A stretch of 64,000 bases of DNA from Serratia symbiotica. GTDB taxonomy: Bacteria; Pseudomonadota; Gammaproteobacteria; Enterobacterales; Enterobacteriaceae. The translations under genes and the position numbers were made by a program. This document shows, in pieces, positions 21,004 through 31,569 of the stretch; position 1 is the stretch's first letter; each line of letters starts with the position of its first letter. The stretch is from NCBI GenBank assembly GCA_024160085.1, contig JAMDYG010000001.1:1302001-1366000 (forward strand), in the 5' to 3' direction. A model generated the notes under the pieces. The model did no database searches and had not been told where the DNA came from. It saw only the letters and a program-made list of their open reading frames with translations.

Positions 21004-21664
21004 CAAAAGTGGCGTCGATCACTCTGCTAATATGAGCTGGCAGTTAGTGCACCACATCGATTCAAGGGAAGGATAAATTAACCACACAAATAAACTGTTC
21101 TACAGTGATCTAGGAAGCATTTTACTGTGGGCTTTTTACTACTGTCCACAACCTTTTGTCAACTCTAGCAAAAGTAACCACATTTTTGTTCACATAAGCA
21201 CTATTACACTAACATTTAATGCCTCAAATTCAAGCTAAATCGTGCCGGCTAATTTTTTAGCAACATATAGATATGAGAAACAGAGCTATTCTCATTATAC
21301 CACCATTATCTCAGAAATATCTAAATATTCTACTCATAAACTAAGGGTATGCTTTAATATAGGATAGACTTTTAGCATAAATCCTCAAAAAAGTATGTGA
21401 CTTTAACAATTTTTTAAATTCAGCACCATCCCGCCCTCATTGCCATTATTAAGAAACGGTAAAATATATTTATACTGAAAAACCGCATTTCAATGACAAC
21501 AAAAACTAAAAAAATAACCAATTTATGATAAATTACAAACAAATTATAAACAAAACCACTAAAAATACACTTTTATCGAGCTAGAGTCAAAAAACTCTGC
21601 CGAAGCAAAGGCTGTCTCATTCAGATTGAGTGCGCTCAGGTGTTATTCTTGTTCGTCAACCCAG
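21004..21664. other. AT-rich gap upstream of nuoA; no gene seen
   Basis: In relatives this space holds the nuo promoters and the lrhA-nuo intergenic region. It is strongly AT-rich, especially 21120-21590, with many A and T runs. I see no open frame with family likeness and no clear operator. Confidence 0.6.
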
Positions 21665-22609
21665 TTAAACGTCACCTTTATCAACTAAACTAACTTCAAC
21701 CGGCAGGGCGAAGTCATACTGGTTGAAGTTATAGCTGTCGCTGCTCCCCCTGCATCGCATTGAAGATCACCTTCGCCAGTTCACTGCTTCACTGGGCGTC
21801 TTTGCACAAGACATACTGGGTATCCGTCAATGGTGGTAAGAGCCCTCCACTGCCACCAGCACCCGCAGGTCGGGAGTCATCATTTCGATCGGCCGTGTTG
21901 TGGTGATACCCAAGCCAGCCTTACAGGCTACGCAAACAGCGGACAGAGTCTAAGCTACATAGACAATACGCCATAGAATACCCGCCTGATCCATATATTG
22001 GATTGCCATAACGCGGAATGAGCTAGGCTCATCCATCACCACCAATGGAATAGGTTCACCGGTCTGGTAATGATAATCAGCCGCGCAATACCACAGTGTC
22101 GGCGAAGTGCGCAGCACAATATGTGGTTGATCCCCGATATGTGCCGTAGTAATCGCCGGGTCAACCGCGTCATCTTTCAGCATATTAACCATCTGTGGGC
22201 TAGGTTTCACCCGCACGTCAATCGCTAACTTGGGGTAAATCGAGATCACGCGGTTCAGCAGGAAAAGCAAAATGGTATCCGCGGTATCATCCAAAGCACC
22301 AATAGTCAGAACACCTTTTATATCGTTGTATATCAGAGAAGCACAGGCTGCATCGTTAAAATGCAGGATTTTCCTGGCGTAGCTGAGAAGTTGAATACCC
22401 TGTTCTATCAATAACTTGTTGCGTCCATGGCGAGCAAACATCTCCTTGCCAACCAGTTGCTCTAACCGTTGCATTTGTTGGCTGACTGCTGACTGAGTGC
22501 GACAAACAGCGACTACCGCCGCCGCAAAGGTGTTCAAATCAGCAACAGCAACAAAGGTTCTTAGCAGATCGAGGTCGAGATTAAGTGTTTAATGATTTAC
22601 AGTTATCAT
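21665..22609 (-). pseudogene. lrhA: LrhA, LysR-type regulator, broken
   Basis: LrhA represses flagellar and other genes and binds upstream of itself. One frame from ATG 22609 reads MITVNH, stop, then [20 protein letters not shown], with the winged helix text [40 protein letters not shown] and effector-domain text [20 protein letters not shown] stop follows WRIVYVA at about 21950. The C-terminal part ([20 protein letters not shown]) is frameshifted and ends GDV with stop at 21665. An early nonsense codon (position 7) and later shifts kill it. It keeps its usual place next to nuoA. Confidence 0.9.
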
Positions 22610-23462
22610 AGTGTATTTTTCACTTTTTTAAATTATAATTTACCCATTACTCTGGCGTGTATCTCAGGTATCATTGAATAGTAACGATTTATGCTTTATG
22701 ACATTACTCTACTCATTAGAGGAGGGCAAAAGATTACTTATATTTTGTTACATCTGACGTTTTTTAAAATGTGTTCTATCGAAATTACTTGTACAAAGCA
22801 GGAGCTTAATACGAGTAAAAATATTTTACTCTTAACAAACTGAAAATTTCACTCATGCTTGCGCCTAATTCTCACTTCATTCGCATGATAGCAACACCAG
22901 CATACCATTTGAGGAGACTCGGCTTTCCGTCAATAAATATAAGCTAGTTTTTAGGTATCACATAGTATCTAATCATCTGACTATAATGAATTCAATTGAT
23001 AATATTCATTACAGTGAGTATTATCACGAAAGTTAATTAAGAGTTTTTTAAGTTAAATGTAATGTATTATTAATGCGGTTAACTACTTTCACTATTATGG
23101 TTTGCTTAACAACAATCTGCTATCAGACTACTCCAGAATTATCATTTCTTCACAGTTATCTGATGCAATCCTGGCTCTCTGCTCAGCACCTAGATGCTCG
23201 TAAAACGCCGTGGCGAAAATAAAGGCTACATCACGTTTGTAATTCAACATAAAATTACAAAATCATGGCAAAACACAAGCCATGTAAATCAAGATGAAGT
23301 TTTGCCTTGTTTATCATCACTAAAATATCCCTTCGCGCCCTGTCTTGGCACCAAAGACATGTGCAACGCTTCAAAAACATCAGCGCCAGTAGTACATTAG
23401 GCGGTTTGCGCTGTTCCACAGTAACAACGCCCTATCCCAGTAAGTAAAAGGTTCAATTTCCT
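22610..23462. other. Long AT-rich spacer between lrhA and alaA; nothing recognised
   Basis: E. coli also has a long spacer here, used for lrhA control. A 68-codon frame at 23194-23400 has no family likeness. I see no hairpin or operator I would defend. Confidence 0.5.
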
Positions 23463-24750
23463 ATATCATCCATTGAGAAATCCAGCAAATTGGACAACGT
23501 CTGTTATGACATTCACGGCCCGGTGCTCAAAGAAGCTAAACGTCTTGAGGAAGAAGGCAATAATATCCTGAAACTGAATATCGGTAACCATGTCACGTTC
23601 TGCTTTGATGCTCCAGACGAAATCCTGGTTGATGTGCTTTTTCGGCACGTAAAGCGATTATGCAGCACTACCAAGCGCGCAATATGCGTGACGTTACCGT
23701 TGAGGATATCTACATTGGAAACGGCGTATCCGAGTTGATTTTCCAATCCATACAGGCACTGCTTAACACTGGTGATGAAATGCTGTTGCCAGCACCCAAT
23801 TACCCACTGTGGACCGCAGAAGTGTCGTTATCCGGCGGCAACGTGGTACATTACCTGTGTGACCATACAGGCACTGCTTAACACTGGTGATGAAATGCTG
23901 TTGCCAGCACCCAATTACCCACTGTGGACCGCAGAAGTGTCGTTATCCGGCGGCAACGTGGTACATTACCTGTGTGACAAGCAGGCCGGTTGGTTCCCGG
24001 ATTTGGACGACATCATCAGCAAGAGATCACCACACGCACCCGTGGCATTGTGATCATCAACCCGAATAAACTAACCGGTGCAGTCTATAGCAAATCATTG
24101 CTGGAGCAGATCGTCGAGATCGCCCGTCTGCATAATCTGCTCATCTTTTCCGACGAGATATACTACAAAATCCTGTATGACGAGGCTGAGCACCATTCGA
24201 TCGCCGCGCTGGCACCCGATCTACTGACTGTTACTTTTAACGGCTTGTCGAAGATTTATCGCGTAGCGGGCTTTCGCCAAGATTGGATGGTGCTTAACGG
24301 GCCGAAGAAACAGGCCAAGGGGTTACATCGAATGGTTGGAAATGCTGGCCTCAATGCGCCTGTGTGCCAACATGCTGATGCAACATGCCATCCAGACCGC
24401 GTTTGGTAGCTACCAAAGGCATCAGCTAATTCATTCGGCCAGGCAGCCGGCTATATGAACAACGTAACTTCACCTGGGAAATACTCAACGATATCCCTGA
24501 CGTCTCCTGCGTGAAACCGCAAGGTGCGCCGTACCTATTCCCGCGCATCGACACCAAACATTTCAACATCCACGGCGACCAAAAAATGGTGCTTGACCTG
24601 CTGCTGCAAGAAAAGGTGCTATTGGTGCAAGGCAGCGCATTCAATTAGCCAAATCCAGACCACCTGCGTATCGTCACGCTACCCCGCGTGGATGAGTTAG
24701 AAATGGCGATCGGCAAATTAAGCTATTTCATGGAAAACTATCGGCAGTAA
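23463..24750 (+). pseudogene. alaA: Alanine aminotransferase AlaA, broken by duplication and start loss
   Basis: AlaA (YfbQ) is a PLP-dependent glutamate-pyruvate aminotransferase of about 405 residues. Family text SSIEKSSKLDNVCYDIHGPV is preceded by ATA at 23463-23465 where ATG is expected. The segment between DAPDEILVDV and MQHYQARNMRDVTVEDIYIG lost about 20 residues. A 115-bp tandem duplication at 23748-23977 shifts the frame. Later parts IVIINPNKLTGAVYSKSLLE, FSDEIYYKILYDEAEHH and FNGLSKIYRVAGFRQDWMVL, including the PLP-lysine region, are readable, then shift again at about 24320. It ends ENYRQ with stop at 24750. Confidence 0.95.
23748..23977 (+). repeat. 115-bp tandem duplication inside alaA
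   Basis: Bases 23748-23862 are repeated without any visible mismatch at 23863-23977, starting CCATACAGGCACTGCTTAAC in each copy. The unit is 115 bases (38 codons plus one base), so the second copy is out of frame. The identity of the copies suggests a recent event. Confidence 0.97.
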
Positions 24751-25032
24751 AAACAAGTACACTCTAGCAATGGCTGAAATACTTCGAGACACATCTAGGC
24801 GGCTATTGAGCGACAAATCGGTCTGGAACGGATTTGAACAGCGCTGGCCCGTAAGATGAGCCTCAAGGATGAGGTGCATTATCCCCATAAGCATAGATAA
24901 CTCCGTGACCAGGGAGATAAATCTGTCGAGAGCAGACTTGAACGCAGTTTTCAGTGTGAAGGATATTTGCATAACCCGCCAGCACTGCTCACAATGACAC
25001 CTTCACATTTGCCGTTGTAGATAGAGATAATC

Positions 25033-25637
25033 ATGAGCCAGAGCCATTTCTTTGCCCAGCTGTCCCGCTTGAAAATGATCAACCGCTGGCCGCTGATACG
25101 CAACATGCGTACCGAGAACTTTTCCGAGCACAGCCTACAGGTGGCTTTCTTCGCCCACGCGCTGGCGGTGATCAAGAACCGCAAATTCAATGGCAACCTG
25201 AACACTGATCGTGTGTCATTGTTGGCGATGTGTACCATGATGCCAGTGAAGTGATCACCGGTGACATGCCGACACCGATCAAGTATCACAATCCGCAGAT
25301 CGCCAACAAGTACAAGAAAATCGAAAAAATAGCCCAACAGAAGTTGTTAGATATGATCCCGGTAGAACTGCGTGATGATTTCCGTTTGATTCTTGATGAG
25401 CATTACTATAGTGCAGATGAAAAGCAGGTAGTGAAACAAGCTGACGCGCTGTGTGCCTACCTAAAGTGCCTGGAAGAACTGTACGCCGGCAATAATGAAT
25501 TCACGCTAGCCAAGACGCGGTTGGACAAAATCTTACAGCAGCGCCACAGCCCGGAGATAGACTATTTTCATGGCGGTGTTTATCCCGAGAGCTTTAGCCT
25601 GTCTCTGGACGAAATCAGCCTCGATTTCTCGCTATAA
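25033..25637 (+). pseudogene. yfbR: 5'-deoxynucleotidase YfbR, 2-bp frameshift
   Basis: YfbR is an HD-domain phosphatase of about 199 residues that dephosphorylates deoxynucleoside monophosphates. It starts [20 protein letters not shown] at 25033. At about 25229 the family string LLAMYHDASE is split: ATGTGTACCATGATGCC holds two extra bases (TG or GT) relative to the expected ATGTACCATGATGCC. This leads to a stop at 25254. The downstream frame (25230-25637) is open to the end: [51 protein letters not shown]. The HD residues sit exactly at the lesion. No other damage is obvious. Confidence 0.95.
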
Positions 25638-25722
25638 CCCCATCGGCGCGGCTCCCATGCATGATACTGGCCAAAATCCAACAGCCAAGGCAGTGATCGC
25701 CATCACTGCAACTTTTTTACGC

Positions 25723-26178
25723 TTATAGATCGTTGAGGAAAGTTTTATCCGGTTGCTTGAAGGCACGTTTCAGCAAATCGGCCAACGCCTGATAGGTAAG
25801 TGTGCCTTCAGTCGAAACGACCCCCTGGCCGGATGCCGCCAGCTTGTTGCGCACATCAATGAACCACTGCAACAGTATCGGTGGCAATGGCGTGAGCGAG
25901 CGGCGGCCCAGCAACCAAAGCCCCTGCATCGGCAGAAAACAGGCAAACAACACGGTGGCGATCTCCGGGCCGAGCTGGCCACCCAACGCGATCTGCCAGG
26001 TCAAAGTAAATATCACCAAGGTCGGTATAAAACGAATAGCAAAACGGGTGATGCATGCCACGCGATGCTCTGGAAAAACCAGATCCAAGCATTTGTCTGA
26101 CGGTCAGGTTTTAATATAATGCTGCCTGCACTGGAAGGCCTGGGGCCAGTTTACAGAACCGGTTGGTTTGCTTGTCAT
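25723..26178 (-). pseudogene. yfbV: YfbV (UPF0208) membrane protein, single nonsense codon
   Basis: YfbV is a two-helix inner membrane protein of about 151 residues, in E. coli linked to Ter macrodomain insulation. The frame from MTSKPTGSVNWPQAFQ at 26178 to DKTFLNDL at 25723 is continuous. The only stop is a TGA in the KTWP motif at about codon 25 (Trp TGG to TGA), and two helices follow ([34 protein letters not shown]). The length of 151 codons is normal. An internal start downstream could in theory give a shortened protein, but it would lack the N-terminus. Confidence 0.9.
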
Positions 26179-26523
26179 TACGCACCTCCACTTCACATAA
26201 AGTGCTACACAAGCCTAAAAATTTGAATCTTTAAAATTTATTTTGTGTTTGCAGCAGGCTATCGCTATCCTAGGCGGGTATTTTGACCACCAAAGATAAT
26301 AAAAATTTCGTCAACCTTTAGCCTTATGAAAATCAATTTTATCTAAACCATAGTGTAATCATCGGTTTTTCATCATCGTGTAATCTTTTCCCTTTACATG
26401 AGGCTCATTATCCGTGTTGATAGCAGTATGCGCTACGCTGTTGCCTGATTGGCAAATAATTCACCGTGTGTTCTTGGTTTTCCTTTAACGACACAAACTC
26501 AACTATTTAAGTAGGTACTTCTC
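26179..26523. promoter_or_regulatory. yfbV-ackA intergenic region
   Basis: This is the divergent promoter space between yfbV and ackA. AT-rich text at 26210-26390 is followed by a leader ending AAGTAGGTACTTCTC before the ackA ATG, closely resembling the E. coli ackA leader. No individual operator is certain. Confidence 0.5.
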
Positions 26524-27726
26524 ATGTCGAGTAAGCTAGTACTGGTTCTTAACTGCGGCAGTTCTTCCCTAAAGTTCGCCATTATCAATGCTGCTAGCGG
26601 TGAAGAGTTTCTTTCCGGTTTGGCTGAGTATTTCCACCTGCCTGAAACACGTATAAAGTGGAAAATTGACGGTGCCAAACACCAAGCTGACCTGGGTACT
26701 GGTGCTGCGCACCGCGAGGCACTGAACTTCATTGTTAGCACTATTCTGGCACAAAAACCGGCACTTTCCGCGCAGTTGACCGCTATCGGCCACCGCATCG
26801 TACACGGCGGCGAGAAATTTACCACCTCAGCCATCATCAATAACGATGTACTACAGGGTATCAAAGATTCTGTACCATTTGCACCTTTGCATAACCCGGC
26901 GCACTTGATCGGTATCGCAGAAGCTTTCAAATCTTTTCCACAACTGGCGGATAAAAACGTTGCCGTGTTCGACACCGCGTTCCATCAGACCATGCCGGAA
27001 ACATCCTATCTGTACGCCTTGCCGTACAGCCTGTACCGTGATCACGGTGTTCGCCGCTACGGTGCACACGGCACTAGCCACTTCTACGTGACACAAGAAG
27101 CCGCGAAAATGCTGAACAAACCAGTGGAAGAAGTGAATGTGATCACCTGTCACCTGGGTAACGGCGGTTCAGTAACCGCAGTGCGCAACGGCCAGTGCGT
27201 TGACACGTCAATGGGTTTGACCCCGCTGGAAGGTCTGGTGATGGGCACCCGCAGCGGTGACATCGATCCGGCGATCGTCTTCCACCTGCACGACAATCTG
27301 GGCATGAGCATCGACCAGATCAACCACATGCTCACCAAAGAGTCCGGTCTGCTAGGCCTGACTGGTATCACTAGCGACTGCTGTTATGTGGAAGACAACT
27401 ATGACAGTAAAGTCGATGCTAAGCGCGCAATGGATGTGTTCTGTCACCGCCTAGCCAAATATATCGCAGCCTATAGCGCCCTGATGGCCGGGCGTCTCGA
27501 CGCGGTGATCTTCACTGGTGGCATAGGCGAAAACTCCAGTAAAGTGCGTGAACTGGCCCTCGGTAAACTGGGCCTATTGGGCTTTGACATCGATCATGAA
27601 CGCAATATCGCCGCCCGCTTCGGCAAGTCAGGTACCATTACCAAAGACGGCAGCCGTCTGGCGCTGGTTATCCCGACCAACGAAGAACGGGTCATCGCGC
27701 AGGACGCTTTTCGTCTGACCATGTAA
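26524..27726 (+). CDS. ackA: Acetate kinase
   Basis: AckA makes ATP and acetate from acetyl phosphate. It has 400 residues, the E. coli length. Active-site motifs are in place: [14 protein letters not shown] (Asn7), [11 protein letters not shown] (Arg91 region), [11 protein letters not shown] (Asp148), [13 protein letters not shown] (His180), [13 protein letters not shown] (Arg241) and [10 protein letters not shown] (Glu near the end). It is followed after 73 bases by pta in the usual operon. The intergenic text includes an inverted CCTGTC...GACAGG pair. No lesion is seen. With complex I lost, this pathway is a likely ATP source (inference). Confidence 0.98.
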   Translation: MSSKLVLVLNCGSSSLKFAIINAASGEEFLSGLAEYFHLPETRIKWKIDGAKHQADLGTGAAHREALNFIVSTILAQKPALSAQLTAIGHRIVHGGEKFTTSAIINNDVLQGIKDSVPFAPLHNPAHLIGIAEAFKSFPQLADKNVAVFDTAFHQTMPETSYLYALPYSLYRDHGVRRYGAHGTSHFYVTQEAAKMLNKPVEEVNVITCHLGNGGSVTAVRNGQCVDTSMGLTPLEGLVMGTRSGDIDPAIVFHLHDNLGMSIDQINHMLTKESGLLGLTGITSDCCYVEDNYDSKVDAKRAMDVFCHRLAKYIAAYSALMAGRLDAVIFTGGIGENSSKVRELALGKLGLLGFDIDHERNIAARFGKSGTITKDGSRLALVIPTNEERVIAQDAFRLTM

Positions 27727-27799
27727 TGCGCTCAAGTCCTGTCAGCCCACGCGGACAGGGTTATTTCAGCCCCATGTTGACTGTGAAGAGAACTGTTCT

Positions 27800-29962
27800 G
27801 TGTCACGTACAATTATGTTGATCCCCACTGGCACTAGCGTTGGTCTGACCAGCGTCAGTTTAGGTGTCATTCGTTCCATAGAACAGAAAGGCATTCGCCT
27901 GAGCGTGTTCAAACCTATCGCCCAACCCAGTGCTGGCGACGATGCCCTGGATCAAACCACTACCATCATCCGTAGCCATTCCCCCATCCCAGCAGCCGAA
28001 CCGCTGCGCATGAGCTATGTTGAAAGCTTGCTGGGTGCCAACCAGCAGGATGTGCTAATGGAAGAGCTTGTGGCTCGCTACCACGAGAGCGCCAAAGACG
28101 CGGAAGTAGTATTAATCGAAGGGCTGGTGCTAACCCGTAAACACCAGTTCGCCAACGCGTTAAACTACGAAATCGCCAAGACACTGAATGCAGAAATCGT
28201 CTTCGTGCTAGCGCTGGGCAACGACTCCCCAACACAATTGAAAGAACGTATCGAACTGGCACGCAGCAGCTTTGGTGGCAGCAAAAACAAGAACATTACC
28301 GGCGTGATCATCAATAAACTGAACGCCCCGGTTAACGAGCAAGATCGCACCCTCCCTGACTTATCCGAAATCTTTGACGACTCCACCAAAGCCAGCATTA
28401 CCCATGTCGATCATACACAGTTGTTCGCTAACAGCCCGTTACCAGTGCTAGGCTGCGCGCCATGGAGCTTCGATCTGATCGCTACGCGCGCCATCGACAT
28501 GGCCCGTCACCTGAAGGCACGTGTGATCAACGCAGGCGATATTATGACCCGCCGTGTGAAATATGTGAGCTTCTGTGCACACAGCCTTCCGCACATGCTG
28601 GAACACTTCCGCACGGGTTCCCTGTTAGTCACCTCAGCAGACCGCCCCGATGTACTGATTTCCGCCTGTCTGGCAGCAATGAACGGCGTGGAAATCGGCG
28701 CTATTCTGCTCACTGGCGGCTATGCCATCGACGAGCTGATCAAGAAGCTGTGCGAACGTGCCTTTGAAACTGGCTTGCCAGTCTTTATGGTCGATACCAA
28801 TACCTGGCAAACCTCGCTCAACCTGCAAAGCTTCAACCTCGAAGTGCCGTCTGACGACTATCAGCGCATTGAGAAAGTGCAGAACTATATTGCCAGCCAT
28901 ATCAATGCCGTGTGGATCGAATCGCTGTCCGCTGCCTCCGAGCGCTCACGCCGCCTTTCTCCCCCGGCGTTCCGCTACGAGCTAACCGAACTGGCACGCA
29001 AAGCGGGTAGACGCATAGTACTGCCGGAGGGCAATGAACCACGCACCGTGAAAGCAGCCATCATCTGTGCCGAACGTGGCATTGCAAAATGCGTGCTACT
29101 AGGCAACCCGGACGAGATCCAGCGCGTGGCTACGGCACAAGGCATTGAACTTAGCAAAGGTATCGAGATCGTCGATCCCGTTGCCGTGCGTGAAAGCTAT
29201 GTGATGCGTTTGGTTGCACTGCGTAAAAGCAAGGGCATGACCGAAGTGGTAGCACGTGAGCAGTTGGAAGACAACGTGATGCTCGGCACCCTGATGCTGG
29301 AGAAGGGAGAAGTCGATGGCTTGGTGTCTGGCGCAGTTCATACCACCGCCAACACCATCCGTCCGCCGTTGCAACTTCTCAAAACTGCACCAGGCAGCTC
29401 ACTAGTATCCTCCGTGTTTTTCATGCTGCTGCCTGATCAGGTGCTGGTGTACGGCGACTGTGCCATCAACCCAGACCCGACCGCTGAGCAACTGTCTGAA
29501 ATCGCTATTCAGTCGGCGGAATCTGCCGCAGCCTTCGGCATTGAACCACGCGTAGCGATGATCTCCTACTCCACCGGTAACTCTGGCACGGGTAGCGATG
29601 TGGAGAAAGTCCGTGAGGCGACCCGTTTAGCGCAGGAAAAACGCCCTGATTTAATCATCGACGGCCCGTTACAATACGATGCTGCTATCATGGCTGATGT
29701 AGCGAAATCTAAGGCACCAAATTCACCGGTTGCTGGCCAGGCTACTGTGTTCATCTTCCCAGATCTAAACACTGGCAACACTACTTATAAAGCGGTACAA
29801 CGTTCTGCCGATCTGGTGTCTATCGGACCAATGTTGCAAGGTATGCGCAAACCGGTGAACGACCTATCGCGTGGTGCACTGGTAGACGATATCGTTTACA
29901 CCGTGGCACTGACGGCGATCCAGTCTTCCCAGGCTGATGCTGCGGCTGACAAGGCCCGATAA
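27800..29962 (+). CDS. pta: Phosphate acetyltransferase
   Basis: Pta converts acetyl-CoA to acetyl phosphate, feeding AckA. The GTG start at 27800 begins (M)[20 protein letters not shown], as in E. coli. It has 720 residues against 714 in E. coli. The domain order is intact: an N-terminal P-loop-like region, a middle DRTGG domain ([20 protein letters not shown]) and the C-terminal catalytic domain ([76 protein letters not shown]). A terminator follows. It forms an operon with ackA. Confidence 0.98.
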   Translation: MSRTIMLIPTGTSVGLTSVSLGVIRSIEQKGIRLSVFKPIAQPSAGDDALDQTTTIIRSHSPIPAAEPLRMSYVESLLGANQQDVLMEELVARYHESAKDAEVVLIEGLVLTRKHQFANALNYEIAKTLNAEIVFVLALGNDSPTQLKERIELARSSFGGSKNKNITGVIINKLNAPVNEQDRTLPDLSEIFDDSTKASITHVDHTQLFANSPLPVLGCAPWSFDLIATRAIDMARHLKARVINAGDIMTRRVKYVSFCAHSLPHMLEHFRTGSLLVTSADRPDVLISACLAAMNGVEIGAILLTGGYAIDELIKKLCERAFETGLPVFMVDTNTWQTSLNLQSFNLEVPSDDYQRIEKVQNYIASHINAVWIESLSAASERSRRLSPPAFRYELTELARKAGRRIVLPEGNEPRTVKAAIICAERGIAKCVLLGNPDEIQRVATAQGIELSKGIEIVDPVAVRESYVMRLVALRKSKGMTEVVAREQLEDNVMLGTLMLEKGEVDGLVSGAVHTTANTIRPPLQLLKTAPGSSLVSSVFFMLLPDQVLVYGDCAINPDPTAEQLSEIAIQSAESAAAFGIEPRVAMISYSTGNSGTGSDVEKVREATRLAQEKRPDLIIDGPLQYDAAIMADVAKSKAPNSPVAGQATVFIFPDLNTGNTTYKAVQRSADLVSIGPMLQGMRKPVNDLSRGALVDDIVYTVALTAIQSSQADAAADKAR

Positions 29963-29979
29963 CCGTAGGGCTATTCTCT

Positions 29980-30012
29980 AAAAAACGCCGGTCACTGACC
30001 AGCGTTTTCCTT
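29980..30012 (+). terminator. Terminator after pta
   Basis: AAAACGCCGGTCA pairs with TGACCAGCGTTTT across a short CTGA-type turn, with A and T tracts on the sides. It lies 20 bases after the pta stop and could serve both strands. Confidence 0.8.
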
Positions 30013-30014
30013 AT

Positions 30015-30620
30015 TCAGCCCGCTCGGCGCAGCAGTAGGTTGGCAGCGTCAAGAATATGCTTGGCAATTAGGCCGTATTCCTATAGATGTTGTAGTTCTC
30101 ATGGGTGCTGCTCCAGCATCTACGCTTTCAGCGAATCGGACACCATAATGCCATTGGAGATCAGCGTGATGTCGCTCCCATCGCGCAGCAGGTTGCTCTT
30201 GCCGATGGGGAATTTCCCACCGTATCTCCGGCGTCAGTCACAGGTGATGCGAGTTCTGCAGGTTTTCCTGATATGCTACGCCATACCTCTTGATGCTGTC
30301 GAGAATGACCACCAATGGCCGCTGCTCGCCGCTGCGCATCGGCGAAACCACATCGCACAATGCGGCAATGTCGTTACCATTGGATAGTCTATGCCTCAAA
30401 TCCGAAGGCATGGAACTTGCCTGGCAGGTCAAACTCTTTGATCACGTCGTCCGACAGGCCATCTAACTGCTGCTCGTTGTCATCGATAAACAGCGTCAAG
30501 TTATTCAGGCCTTAATACGTAGGCAGTGAAACAAAATTATGGACTGGCTCTATTAGGTCATTGATCGGCTTTTTATATTCATAATCACGCGAAGTCAGGC
30601 GTTTTTATCTGCATCATGTC
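30015..30620 (-). pseudogene. Transketolase-like protein remnants (two subunit halves)
   Basis: Minus-strand text GLNNLTLFIDDNEQQLDGLS, then FDLPGKFHAFGFEA, NDIAALCDVV, RPLVVILDSIK and GVAYQENLQNSHHL follows the thiamine-binding half of a split transketolase (compare the family pattern of FxDxNxxQxDG, xxGxxIxALxxA and TxKGxGVxxxE). After a gap it continues DITLISNGIMVSDSLKA and EYGLIAKHILDAANLLLRRA, like the end of a transketolase C-terminal subunit. Frameshifts and stops are frequent. The likely origin is two adjacent genes collapsed by deletion. The family call is tentative; E. coli has no such gene next to yfcD. Confidence 0.45.
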
Positions 30621-30629
30621 GCGGTTTAC

Positions 30630-31136
30630 CATAGCCCTGTTCGTTGTTGCGCGTCTGCCAGCCACAGCGACAACGCTTTCAGCGAATCCGGAGTGAATTC
30701 GTCGCAATGGGCAGTGATTTCTTCCGGCGTCAGCTAGCTCACTTCAGCCACTTCTTCTTCCTGCAACGCAAAAGTCCCGTGCGATACGCAACTGAACAGC
30801 GCATCCCATACTCGACACTGCTGTTTTTCAAAGTAAAAGAGACTGTGCTCGGCGAAGGATACACTAGCAATACCTAGCTTTTCCTCCGCTTTGCGATCAC
30901 ATTTTCACCGCTCTGCACTACACCACTAGAAGTGGCATCCAAGCAACCTAGATAGACGTCCTTAATATCGGTGTGATGCTGCACCAGGGTATACCATTAT
31001 GCACCACAATATAAGTAGCGCGATGGCGCAGCCGTTGAGCCCTCATCTGTTGACGACTGGATTGAGCAATCATCTCGTTTTGCTCGTCGACGATATCAAC
31101 CTACTCGGTATTTGCAGCCTGAACCTGTTCTGCCAT
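30630..31136 (-). pseudogene. yfcD: Nudix hydrolase YfcD, broken
   Basis: YfcD is a Nudix-family pyrophosphohydrolase of about 180 residues. It starts MAEQVQAANTE at 31136, then a TAG in place of Trp before [36 protein letters not shown]. The Nudix box region is missing or unreadable, and the C-terminal half ([40 protein letters not shown]) is in another frame with stops. Its place downstream of pta matches the E. coli order pta-yfcC-yfcD, with yfcC gone. Confidence 0.8.
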
Positions 31137-31569
31137 ACTCTAAAACCTTCTATTTTTATGCGCGGTGCATCCGGCACACTGGTTAATCAATGCGCGCTTT
31201 TCAAAGATTTTTATTGTGTATAAATTAGTACGTTGACATCCCCTCTACAACCATTTGACTACCTTCCAAATATTCGGCAAACAGATAATTTATCGGCCAT
31301 GGTGAATATTAACCTTATAGCCTTGCCCGCATCAGCAAACTTAGAACCTATCCCATTAGGCGCTTAGCCCAAGATCTGCCTCTTGCGCCTGTAGAGAATG
31401 TGTTCCAGGCTAGCGCGCCATAGCATCGGACAAATCTCACACAGCCTGCTATTCTTAATTGCTATTGTTGATGGCGGCGCTTTAGTTGAATTTCTGAAAT
31501 AACTTTATGCGCGGTGAAAACCGCAACAACGTGTAATGAATGACAGATCACCTTATCACTGGAGGCAAC
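31137..31569. other. Spacer between yfcD and yfcG; no gene recognised
   Basis: In E. coli yfcE and yfcF lie between these genes. Here no text of either is recognisable; short frames are below 40 codons. A GGAGG ribosome site at 31561 belongs to yfcG. Confidence 0.5.

Noticed and set aside
23748-23977. Programmed frameshift or domain repeat in alaA
   Set aside because: The copies are identical at DNA level and out of frame with each other, and the gene has other lesions; a simple slippage duplication is enough.
26499-26975. 158-codon open frame antisense to ackA
   Set aside because: It is a shadow of a strongly conserved gene, with no family likeness and no ribosome site of note.
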